Assembly: GCA_027459465.1 (NCBI GenBank) | Contig: DAIDIH010000057.1 | Span: forward strand, 36,516 to 100,515 | Length of the DNA stretch: 64,000 nucleotides | Direction of reading: 5' to 3' | Origin: Bryobacterales bacterium | GTDB taxonomy: Bacteria; Acidobacteriota; Terriglobia; Bryobacterales; Bryobacteraceae | Shown here: piece after piece, positions 56,595 through 64,000 of the stretch | Layout of the letters: each line of letters opens with the position of its first letter | Position numbering within the stretch: the stretch's first letter is position 1 | Program-made: the position numbers and the translations under genes | The notes under the pieces: model-generated | What the model saw: only the letters and a program-made list of their open reading frames with translations | What the model was told of the DNA's origin: nothing | Databases searched by the model: none

Positions 56595-57137
56595 TCAGAC
56601 AGACCGACGCCCCCTCTCGATCGCTTCCCAGTCTTCCCGTAACGTATAGAAAAACACGGCCGCCTCACCTTTCCTCACGAAATCCCGCCGCGCCGAATGA
56701 ATCCGGCCAGCCACGGCACAGGACGCCTGATTCGACGGCCGAACGATCGAGCAGACAAGGTCGCAGGATGTGCGGGTAAATCCAAGATCAAGGCAGCCTC
56801 GCGCAGCCTCGGTGGCATAGCCCTTGCCGCGTTCGCTTTCGAGCACGTGGTAGCCGATCTCCAGTTCCATCCGGCCCTCCACCTCCTGATACGTCAGCCC
56901 ACAGTCCCCGATGAATCTTCCCTCCGCCTTCAACTCGACCGCCCACAGCCCGAATCCTTATTCGTCGTAGTTCCTCAGGTTCCACTCGATCCATGCCCGT
57001 ACCCGCGACAGGTCCCTCATCTCCGGATAAAAGCGCCGCGCGTACGGATCGGCGAACACCTCGAAGAGCGCCGCTTCATCCGCAAGACTGTACGGGCGCA
57101 GCCGCAGCCGTTCCGTCTCGAGAATTTCGATGGCCAT
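56595..57137 (-). pseudogene. GNAT acetyltransferase with an in-frame stop
   Basis: Reading leftward from Met 57137, IEILETERLRLRPYSLADEA and FYPEMRDLSRVRAWIEWNLR are followed by TAA (56960-56958). The same frame then continues FGLWAVELKAEGRFIGDCGL, EIGYHVLESERGKGYATEAA to 56595. The halves join in frame into one RimJ/RimL-like acetyltransferase, so a single codon (probably a Tyr, NYDE-Y-GFGLW) became a stop. The C-terminal part also looks worn (CDLVCSIVRPSNQASCAV). Confidence 0.75.
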
Positions 57138-57247
57138 GTCGTCAGCTACAAACTTTCCCAGCCGCGCCGGCGGGACCGCCGCAATCCTCGCGCGGCCTCC
57201 GCGCAGCGTCCCCTGCTGAGAGGCGCCAATATATGATGGGCCACGAG

Positions 57248-57490
57248 TCATTCCAGCCCATCCTCGCCCCAGCGCCTAGCCCTTTGAATCCCGGCAAACC
57301 CCGCCGCCGTCAGCGTATCGCGAATCTCTTCTTCGCTCCAGCAGACCTCTTCTACGCGCTCCGCGGGCCGCGCGGCACATTCCCCGCCACCACGCCAAAC
57401 GTCTTCCCCTTTCTCGACCCGGATCCTCATCTCACCATACATCGGACTCCCGATCACGTACTGCCCGCTCGCCGGATCCACCGCTGTCCC
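57248..57490 (-). pseudogene. Chimeric remnant: GH92 fragment joined to methyltransferase-like tail
   Basis: The minus strand encodes DPASGQYVIGSPMYGEMRIR, closely matching the family-92 glycosidase at 58598 (NPASGEYMIGSPMYGEMSIR). The DNA is also nearly alike (about 57389-57480 versus 58772-58875), but the reading shifts frame after RVEKGE. The rest (CWSEEEIRDTLTAAGFAGIQ) looks like the C terminus of a SAM methyltransferase. No start or complete domain remains. Confidence 0.6.
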
Positions 57491-57597
57491 GGATCGAGCA
57501 CGCCGTGCAGCGCGTGACATGGAGCGGCACGGACCCCCGTGCTCACCCATGCAATGCCGGTATTTTCGGCAAAATAAGGGGGTCCGCAAGAAGTTCC

Positions 57598-58587
57598 ATG
57601 ATGACCGCTGCCTCCGCCTCGCTGATACAACAGTTGCAGCCAAGGATCGTCGAAACGCGGGCGCGCCTTCAGACCGCCGCGCAGACCGTATCGGCTGATT
57701 ACGTCAATGACCTTCTGGCCGAGATTGACGCGGCTTTAGAAAGGATCAACGACGGCTCTTTCGGCAACTGCGAAGTCTGCCACCTCGCGGTCGAAGCCGA
57801 TCGCCTTCGGCAAAACCCGTTTGAACGATTCTGCCTGGACCACCTGAACGAAGCGCAACGCCGGGCGCACGAACAGGATCTTGAACTCGCAACCCGGATC
57901 CAGTCCCAACTACTGCCGGCCAGCGACATTACTTCCCGGAGCTGGAGCGCCCATTACCGATACCAACCGGCCGGCCTCGTTGGGGGCGATTACTGCGAAA
58001 TTGCGCCCTCGGCCGATGGCGCGTCGGTCTTCTTCGCGCTGGGCGACGTCACCGGCAAAGGCGTCGCCGCATCATTGCTCATGACGCATCTCAACGCGAT
58101 CTTTCGCAGCTTGCTTTCCCTCGATTTGCCGCTTGCCGAGATGATGATGCGTGCAAACCGTCTGTTTTGTGAAAGCACGCCGGCCACGCACTCCGCAACG
58201 CTGGTCGCGGGTCGAACTACGGCGAGCGGCGTGGAACTGTGCAATGCCGGCCATTGCAGGCCCTTGGTGCTACGGCATGACGAAATAGAGCGGATTGATT
58301 CCACGGGGCTGCCGCTGGGTCTTTTTTGCGGCAGCGGGTACACGGTCAGGCACATCGCCCTCGATCTCCGGGACAGCCTCGTCTTATACTCGGATGGCAT
58401 TACAGAAGCCCAGGATCCGGAAGGCAACCCATACGAGGAGGACCGGCTCAGCGCCTCCTTGCGCGGCCAGGCGGAACGGGGTGCGATAGCGATGGCCGAC
58501 AGCGTCCTGCGTGATGTCGAGCGTTTTCGCCGTGCTGCTCCCCAACAGGACGATATAACTCTGCTGATCCTTTGGCGGCATTGCTGA
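57598..58587 (+). CDS. RsbU-like PP2C phosphatase with DksA-like N terminus
   Basis: A 329-residue protein from ATG 57598. Residues 30-90 form a DksA/TraR-type zinc module (AEIDAALERINDGSFGNCEV, then C and FERFC). Residues 105-329 are a SpoIIE/RsbU phosphatase (GGDYCEIAP, GDVTGKGVAASLLMTHL, LVLYSDGITEAQDPEG, QQDDITLLIL). Such phosphatases act on anti-anti-sigma factors in partner-switch signalling. The N-terminal zinc module is unusual and may sense or bind RNA polymerase. Confidence 0.85.
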   Translation: MMTAASASLIQQLQPRIVETRARLQTAAQTVSADYVNDLLAEIDAALERINDGSFGNCEVCHLAVEADRLRQNPFERFCLDHLNEAQRRAHEQDLELATRIQSQLLPASDITSRSWSAHYRYQPAGLVGGDYCEIAPSADGASVFFALGDVTGKGVAASLLMTHLNAIFRSLLSLDLPLAEMMMRANRLFCESTPATHSATLVAGRTTASGVELCNAGHCRPLVLRHDEIERIDSTGLPLGLFCGSGYTVRHIALDLRDSLVLYSDGITEAQDPEGNPYEEDRLSASLRGQAERGAIAMADSVLRDVERFRRAAPQQDDITLLILWRHC

Positions 58588-58597
58588 CCCGCCTCTC

Positions 58598-60820
58598 CTA
58601 CCTCGCCGCAATCAACCCCGGCCGCCACCCGCTCCCCCACCGCGACGCCGTCGGCCCCATCTTAAACTTCAGCGTCGCCCCGGACTGAATCTGCTCCCAC
58701 GTGATCACCGGTTCGTTCAGCGCCTTCCCATCGAGCGTCGCCGACTGAATATAGAGATTCTTCGCGGACACATTCTCCGCCACCACGCGAAACGTCTTCC
58801 CGTTTTCGAGCCGGATACTCATCTCGCCATACATCGGGCTGCCGATCATATACTCCCCGCTCGCCGGATTCACCGGATAAAATCCCATCGCCGTAAACAG
58901 CAGCCACGCCGACATCTGCCCGCAATCGTCGTCCCCATCCAGGCCGCCTTCGTCGTAGCCGTACTCGGCCGCCGCAATCTCCCGTACCTTCGCCTGCGTC
59001 TTCCACGGCTGGCCGGCGAAATCGTACAAGTAACCGTAATGGTGGCTCGGCTCGTTGCTGTGCACGTTATGCCCGCCGCGGAAGTGCGCATCGAGTTTCG
59101 CCGCATACGCTTCTCTGCCGCCTAACAGTTGAATCAGCCCCGCCTGGTCGTGCAGCGGCGAAAAGGTATAAACCCACGCATCACCTTCCGTCCACCCCGA
59201 AACCGAACGATTGCCCGGCGTATCCCGCGGCCCGCCGATCGGCGCCCACTTCCCGTCGGACGTTTTTCCGTTCATCAGCCCCAGCGCCGGGTTGAACAAA
59301 TGCCGGTCGTTTAGCGATCGGCGCAGGAAGAACCGGGAATCGTCCTCCCGCCCCAGCGCTTTCGCAATCTGCGCCACGCACCAGTCGTCGTAGCTGTCCT
59401 CCAGCGTCCGCGACGCTGCTTCATCCGTCTTGTCCGTCGGAATGAAGCCAAGCTCTTTGTAATAAGTCAGCCCGCCCCGTGCTTCGTACGGCGTTCCCGG
59501 TTCGCGATCCACCCAGCGCCGCGTCGTGTCTCCGTCCGGTGGAACCATGGCGTCTTTGTAAACCGCCTTCCACGCCAGTTCCCGGTCGAAACCGTGAAAC
59601 CCTTTGCGGATCGCCTCCGCCACCAGCGAATCCGCATGCGTCGCGATCATGATGTTCGTGTACGACGGGTTCGGCCACTTCGGCATCCATCCGCCTTCCT
59701 CGAAGTTCTGAAGCAGCGCCGTGATCATCCCATCGATCCGCTCGGGCGCAAACAGCGTCAGCAGGCTGTTTTCCGCCCGGAAGGTGTCCCAGATCGAATA
59801 CGCCGTGTAGCTTTCTCCGTTGTGCACCCGGTCGTCGAACGCGCTGTAATACCGGCCGTATTCGGAAAATTCGCGCGGATAAAGCAGCGCGTGATAAAGA
59901 GCCGTATAAAGCCGCGTCTTCTCGCGGTCCGTCGCTCCTTCCACCCCGAGCCGGCTTAGTTTTTCTACCCACGCCGCGTGCACCTTCGCGCGCACCGCGT
60001 CGAAATCCCAGTCCGGAATCTCGTGCCGCAGATTCGCCCGCGCCTGCTCAACGCTCAGGAACGAGGTGCCCACGCGAACTTCCACGAACTCGCCCGGCCG
60101 GAACTCCGCATACGCTCCCCGGCTTGTCGACGCGTCCTTGTTTTCGAGGCCGTAGGTGGCTGCGTGCCGCGGCGCCTGCCGGAACTCGACCGCGAAGTAG
60201 CCTCGGAAGTTCGGCAGCTTAAAAGGTCCCAGGTGCGCGTCCATGCGATGCGGGTTGTAGCCCGTGATTTCGCCGGTACTTTGATCCACTGCCGCAAAGC
60301 CCGGCACGCCCGGCCGCGAAATTTCAACCAACACGCGCGCCGTGCCTGAGTCCGGAAACCGGAAACGAAAATAGGCGCACCGCGCTGAGGCCGTCATTTC
60401 CGCCCGAATCTGCTCGCCATTCTGCGTGCGCAAGGTCACTGCGTAGTAATCCGGCCGGGCGGTTTCCTCGCTGTGCGAGAAAGCAAGCCCGCGCGCTTCC
60501 GGCGTTGTGCGCAGTTCGCCCACCTCCGGCATCAAAGTGATGTAGCCGTAGTCGCCCATCCAGATCGCCGGTTGATGCGTTCCGATGAACCCGCTGATCG
60601 CCCGATCGTCGTACTCATACGACGTCACGCTGATCTTGTTCTGCCGCGTCTGCGGCGTCCAGTCCGTCATCGCGAACGGAGGCCCGGCAAACGGCATCGT
60701 CCCGCCGTAACCGATGCTGCTGCGCTCGGTTCCAATCAGCGGATTCACGTAACCAATCGGGTCGGGGCCGGCGGCCAAAACCGCGGAGACAAAAAGAAGA
60801 CAGAGCAAAAATCGGCGCAT
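58598..60820 (-). CDS. Secreted GH92 alpha-mannosidase-family enzyme
   Basis: A 740-residue protein. A signal peptide (RRFLLCLLFVSAVLAA) precedes YVNPLIGTERSSIGYGGTMP, a typical GH92 N terminus. The C-terminal catalytic half has SIWDTFRAENSLLTL, SVSGWTEGDAWVYTF and GDDDCGQMSAWLLFTAMGFY, as in calcium-dependent alpha-1,2-mannosidases. It probably trims fungal or plant mannans outside the cytoplasm. Its neighbour 57248 is a decayed partial copy. It is divergent from the cox genes. Confidence 0.9.
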   Translation of the reverse strand: MRRFLLCLLFVSAVLAAGPDPIGYVNPLIGTERSSIGYGGTMPFAGPPFAMTDWTPQTRQNKISVTSYEYDDRAISGFIGTHQPAIWMGDYGYITLMPEVGELRTTPEARGLAFSHSEETARPDYYAVTLRTQNGEQIRAEMTASARCAYFRFRFPDSGTARVLVEISRPGVPGFAAVDQSTGEITGYNPHRMDAHLGPFKLPNFRGYFAVEFRQAPRHAATYGLENKDASTSRGAYAEFRPGEFVEVRVGTSFLSVEQARANLRHEIPDWDFDAVRAKVHAAWVEKLSRLGVEGATDREKTRLYTALYHALLYPREFSEYGRYYSAFDDRVHNGESYTAYSIWDTFRAENSLLTLFAPERIDGMITALLQNFEEGGWMPKWPNPSYTNIMIATHADSLVAEAIRKGFHGFDRELAWKAVYKDAMVPPDGDTTRRWVDREPGTPYEARGGLTYYKELGFIPTDKTDEAASRTLEDSYDDWCVAQIAKALGREDDSRFFLRRSLNDRHLFNPALGLMNGKTSDGKWAPIGGPRDTPGNRSVSGWTEGDAWVYTFSPLHDQAGLIQLLGGREAYAAKLDAHFRGGHNVHSNEPSHHYGYLYDFAGQPWKTQAKVREIAAAEYGYDEGGLDGDDDCGQMSAWLLFTAMGFYPVNPASGEYMIGSPMYGEMSIRLENGKTFRVVAENVSAKNLYIQSATLDGKALNEPVITWEQIQSGATLKFKMGPTASRWGSGWRPGLIAAR

Positions 60821-60915
60821 GAGGGATCACCGATACTTTATCGGGTTGCCGGACAAAACGTGTGCACCCGCCCTTGCCTTGTGGTGGCAAATCGCGGGGA
60901 GTTATACTGCAAGCC

Positions 60916-61938
60916 GTGGGGTCCATCCCATGGGCTGTTGTCGCAGGTGCGCTTTTCCCGAGCCTCGCCCTCGCCGAGGCTTCGCTCCCGACAAACATCT
61001 TCGCCCCGGCTTCCACGCCCGCGCAGATCGTCCACGGGCTAAGCTTGTTCGTTCTTGCCGTCACCGGCGTCATCTTCGTCGTCGTCTTCAGCCTCCTGGC
61101 CTACTCCGCGATCAAGTTCCGGCGCCGCCCGGATGACGACGGCCGCGAGCCGTTCCAGATCTACGGCAGCGACCAACTCGAACTGGCCTGGACCGTAATC
61201 CCGATCATCATCGTCATGGTGCTGTTCCTCACCTCGGCCCGCGTGCTCCACACGGTCCAGGACGCGCGGAAGCCGAAGAGCGCGATTGACGTCACCGTCG
61301 TCGGCCACCAGTTCTGGTGGGAGTACCGCTATCCGCAGTACGGCTTCGTCACCGCGAACGAGTTGCACGTGCCGGTCAGCGATCCCAAGCACCCGACTCC
61401 GACTTACTTAAAACTTCTCTCCGCCGACACCGACCACAGTTTCTGGGTGCCGCGCCTGGCGGGGAAAACGGACCTCATTCCGAACCATCCGAACGAGATG
61501 TGGATCGACCCGCACGAAACCGGCCTTTATCTCGGCCAGTGCGCGCAATATTGCGGCACCGAGCACGCCAAGATGCTGCTGCGCGTCTACGTCGAAAGCC
61601 GCCAGGACTTCGACCGCTGGGTTCGCCGGCAGCAGCAGGCGCCCGCCGCGGTTTCACCGGGAGACGCCGCCGCGGGCCAGCGCGTCTTCGAGAGCACCGC
61701 CTGCATCAACTGCCACGCCGTTTCGGGCACCAACGCCAACGGCAAGTTCGGTCCCGACCTGACGCACCTGATGAGCCGGACCACGATCGCTTCCGGCGCC
61801 GTGCCCAATACGCCGGCCAACCTGCGCGCCTGGATCGACAACCCCGATACCTTCAAACCCGGGTCACTGATGCCGGCGATGAATCTTACTCCGAAGGAGC
61901 TCGATGAAGTAACTACTTACTTACTAACTCTTCACTAA
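60916..61938 (+). CDS. coxB: Cytochrome c oxidase subunit II with fused cytochrome c (caa3 type)
   Basis: A protein of about 340 residues. The start is uncertain: GTG 60916 gives a clean signal peptide (SIPWAVVAGALFPSLALA), while a GGGGAG site at about 60896 would suit an earlier codon; the ORF runs back to 60862. Two membrane helices (VHGLSLFVLAVTGVIFVVVF, WTVIPIIIVMVLFL) precede the CuA domain (GHQFWWEYRYPQYG, GQCAQYCGTEHAKML). A C-terminal c domain has CINCH and a downstream Met. It passes electrons to CoxA. Confidence 0.9.
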   Translation: MGSIPWAVVAGALFPSLALAEASLPTNIFAPASTPAQIVHGLSLFVLAVTGVIFVVVFSLLAYSAIKFRRRPDDDGREPFQIYGSDQLELAWTVIPIIIVMVLFLTSARVLHTVQDARKPKSAIDVTVVGHQFWWEYRYPQYGFVTANELHVPVSDPKHPTPTYLKLLSADTDHSFWVPRLAGKTDLIPNHPNEMWIDPHETGLYLGQCAQYCGTEHAKMLLRVYVESRQDFDRWVRRQQQAPAAVSPGDAAAGQRVFESTACINCHAVSGTNANGKFGPDLTHLMSRTTIASGAVPNTPANLRAWIDNPDTFKPGSLMPAMNLTPKELDEVTTYLLTLH

Positions 61939-61973
61939 CTTACAGCGAGCAAAAAGGAGCACAGGAAAGCATC

Positions 61974-63659
61974 GTGTCGTCGGAATCGTTGCCCATCTCC
62001 GGTTTGGCCGGCCTCGAGACCAGGCCGCGGCATACGTGGCTGGAGGTCCTGCACGAGTGGCTCGTCACGGTCGACCACAAAAAGCTGGGGATCATGTACA
62101 TCGTCTACGCCCTGCTTTTCCTGGTGGTCGGAGGCGTCGAAGCCAGCATTCTGCGCATCCAGTTGGCGGTACCCAACGCGCATTTCGTCTCGCCGCAGGT
62201 TTTCAACCGCATGTTCACCATGCACGGCACCACGATGATTTTCTTCGTGGCCATGCCGGTCCTGATCGGCTTCGCCAACTACCTGGTTCCGCTGATGATC
62301 GGCGCGCGGGACATGGCTTTCCCGCGGCTGAACGCGTTCAGTTTCTGGCTCACCGCCTTCGGCGGGCTGTTGCTGTATTTCAGCTTCCTTGGCGGGGACG
62401 GGCTTTACGGCGCGGGCAGCACGCCGGACGTGGGCTGGTGGGCCTACGCGCCGCTGACTTCGGTTGCTTTCTCGCGCGGCCACAGCACGGATTACTGGAC
62501 CATCTCGCTGCTGGTTTCCGGCTTCGGCACCATCGGCGCGGCGGTGAACATCGTGGCGACGGTGCTTTCGATGCGCTGCCCCGGCATGACGCTGGGCAAA
62601 ATGCCGCTGCTGGCCTGGCTGAACCTGGTGATGGCGGGCATGCTGCTGTTCACGATCACGCCGCTGACCGCCGCGCAACTGATGCTCATGGTGGACCGCT
62701 ACATGGGCGGGCACTTCTTCGACACGCAGGCCGGAGGGTCGGCGGCGATCTGGATGCACTTCTTCTGGATCTTCGGGCACCCGGAGGTCTATGTGCTCAT
62801 CATTCCCTGCTTCGCCTTCGTGAGCGAGATTGTGCCCGTGTTCTCCCGCAAGCCGATTTTCGGCTACCCGATCATGGTTGCGGCGACGGTCTGCATCGGG
62901 TTTGTGAGCCTCAGCGTCTGGGCGCACCATATGTACACGATCGGCATGACGTCGTACGAGAACGCGTTCTTCGTGCTCACGACGATGGCGGTCGGCGTGC
63001 CCACCGGCATCAAGATCTTCAACTGGCTTGGCACGATGTGGGGCGGCAAGATCCGCTACGAACTTCCGATGATGTGGTGCCTGGGCTTTCTGTTCCAGTT
63101 CCTCATCGCCGGGTTGACGGGCATCATGCTTGGCGCGGCTCCGTTCGACTGGCAGTTGGGCAACTCGTACTTCGTTGTCGCGCACTTTCACTACGTGATC
63201 GTTGGCGGGATTCTGTTCGCGCTGTTCGGCGCGTTTTACTACTGGTTCCCGAAGATGACGGGACGGATGCTCGACAAAAAGCTCGGCCACTGGCATTTCT
63301 GGCTGTTCCTTTTCGGCTTCCACATGACGTTCGACTTCATGCACATTCCGGGCCTGCTCGGCATGCCGCGGCGGATCTACACCTACGAGCCCGGACGGGG
63401 CTGGGCGGTGTGGAACCTGATTGTCACCATCGGCGTGTTTTTCCAGGCCGTGGCGGTGATTCTGTTCGTGCTGAATATGATTCATTCGTACTTCCGCGGG
63501 CGCGTGGCGGGCAACGACCCGTGGGACGCCTGGACGCTCGAGTGGGCCACCACTTCGCCGCCGCCCGAATATAACTTCGCCGTGATTCCGGAAGTCAGAA
63601 GCCGGCGCCCGTTGTGGGACCTCAAGCATCCCGAGGACCCGGATTGGAAATACGAATGA
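61974..63659 (+). CDS. coxA: Cytochrome c oxidase subunit I
   Basis: A 561-residue protein starting at GTG 61974 after AAAAAGGAGCACAGGAAAGC. Haem and copper ligands are visible: TMHGTTMIFF, FGHPEVYVLIIP (His-Tyr pair), WAHHMYTIG and AHFHYVIVGG. Twelve or more spans are expected. It reduces oxygen to water and pumps protons. It lies 35 bases after coxB and overlaps the next gene. Confidence 0.95.
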   Translation: MSSESLPISGLAGLETRPRHTWLEVLHEWLVTVDHKKLGIMYIVYALLFLVVGGVEASILRIQLAVPNAHFVSPQVFNRMFTMHGTTMIFFVAMPVLIGFANYLVPLMIGARDMAFPRLNAFSFWLTAFGGLLLYFSFLGGDGLYGAGSTPDVGWWAYAPLTSVAFSRGHSTDYWTISLLVSGFGTIGAAVNIVATVLSMRCPGMTLGKMPLLAWLNLVMAGMLLFTITPLTAAQLMLMVDRYMGGHFFDTQAGGSAAIWMHFFWIFGHPEVYVLIIPCFAFVSEIVPVFSRKPIFGYPIMVAATVCIGFVSLSVWAHHMYTIGMTSYENAFFVLTTMAVGVPTGIKIFNWLGTMWGGKIRYELPMMWCLGFLFQFLIAGLTGIMLGAAPFDWQLGNSYFVVAHFHYVIVGGILFALFGAFYYWFPKMTGRMLDKKLGHWHFWLFLFGFHMTFDFMHIPGLLGMPRRIYTYEPGRGWAVWNLIVTIGVFFQAVAVILFVLNMIHSYFRGRVAGNDPWDAWTLEWATTSPPPEYNFAVIPEVRSRRPLWDLKHPEDPDWKYE

Positions 63660-64000
63660 CGCTGCCGCAAGCAATGCCCGCCGCGCCGGAAGCCTGGACG
63701 CTGCCGAGCAAGGGGCGCGTGGCGATGCTCAGTTTCATCATCGCCGAGACGTCGATTTTCACCATATTCGTTGTCGCCTACCTTTTCTATCTGGGCAAGA
63801 GCCTGAGCGGGCCGACGCCGCGGCAGGTTCTTGAAATTCCGATCTTCAGCACCATCTGCCTGCTTTCGAGCAGCATTACGATTCACCTCGCGGTTCATTA
63901 TCTCCGGCAGGCGAAATATGCCGCCTTCAAACTCGCCTGGTTTCTGACCTTCGCGCTTGGGGCGATCTTTCTGATCGGCACCGGCATCGAATGGCACAAG
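63656..64000 (+). CDS. coxC: Cytochrome c oxidase subunit III-like, partial
   Basis: Not in the ORF track because it runs off the window. ATG 63656 overlaps the coxA stop. The 115 residues visible include RVAMLSFIIAETSIFTIFVV, AYLFYLGKSLSG, ICLLSSSITIHLAVHYLRQ and a further span, the pattern of subunit III (an I..E..F helix and a SS.T...A helix). The 3' end is beyond base 64000. Confidence 0.75.
   Translation, partial: MTLPQAMPAAPEAWTLPSKGRVAMLSFIIAETSIFTIFVVAYLFYLGKSLSGPTPRQVLEIPIFSTICLLSSSITIHLAVHYLRQAKYAAFKLAWFLTFALGAIFLIGTGIEWHK

Noticed and set aside
61935-63674. 579-residue minus-strand ORF
   Set aside because: Antisense shadow of coxA, Arg/His/Asp-rich, with no family pattern.
1-64000. 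CRISPR array
   Set aside because: No regularly spaced 25-40 bp repeat with unique spacers was seen. The repeats present are short iterons, codon runs or protein repeats.

Overview
The window holds two very different pieces of a GC-rich bacterial chromosome. Positions 1 to about 43,395 are most of a prophage; the rest is host chromosome. The host genes are a caa3-type cytochrome oxidase, a secreted family-92 glycosidase, a GMC dehydrogenase with a gluconate-2-dehydrogenase-subunit-3 partner, a 2-oxoacid:ferredoxin oxidoreductase operon and an RsbU-like phosphatase. Together with the high GC content, this mix suggests an acidobacterium, perhaps of the Solibacter/Bryobacter type. That placement is an inference from gene content, not from a marker gene.

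Prophage, left to right. 1-3540: early genes, namely a VRR-NUC nuclease, a replication-initiator-like protein with iterons inside its gene, a leftward excisionase-like helix-turn-helix (HTH) gene, a metallopeptidase-like protein and a small-terminase-like HTH protein. 3537-4130: a phage-encoded sigma factor. 4120-35522: a tightly packed rightward virion operon with large terminase, portal, small proteins, a probable scaffold, a gpT-like capsid protein, three paralogous gp4-like adaptors, a large repeat-bearing tail protein, a TIM-barrel tail protein, and internal or ejection proteins ending in a 2257-residue polyvalent protein. The set has no sheath, tube or tape-measure gene and fits a podovirus-like particle. 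35601-36711: a leftward operon headed by a ribbon-helix-helix (RHH) protein. It faces a second RHH protein across a shared region of three 8-bp repeats, recalling the Arc/Mnt switch of P22. 36712-40798: a recombination module (PD-(D/E)XK exonuclease, candidate annealing protein, winged-helix and KTSC proteins) ending at a strong terminator. 40858-41180: a gene-poor, highly structured stretch. 41181-43342: small proteins and the tyrosine integrase. 43345-43395: the 3' half of a tRNA-Val(UAC) gene, taken as one attachment site. The intact tRNA and the other end should lie left of base 1.

Host part. 43404-43649 is an acyl carrier protein. 48728-43660 is a five-gene leftward operon (CoA transferase/hydrolase, ferredoxin, oxidoreductase alpha, fused beta-gamma, branched-chain aminotransferase). 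Together these could interconvert branched-chain amino acids, 2-oxoacids, acyl-CoAs and free acids. Then come fumarase, a secreted unknown protein, the GMC dehydrogenase pair, a DUF4242 protein, a TetR-controlled drug-type ABC exporter with a visible operator, a hypothetical protein, two decayed genes (an acetyltransferase with an in-frame stop and a fragment copied from a family-92 glycosidase), an RsbU-like phosphatase with a DksA-like N terminus, the intact family-92 glycosidase, and coxB-coxA-coxC, the last cut by the window edge.

All calls come from reading the sequence and the supplied ORF translations. No database search was run.
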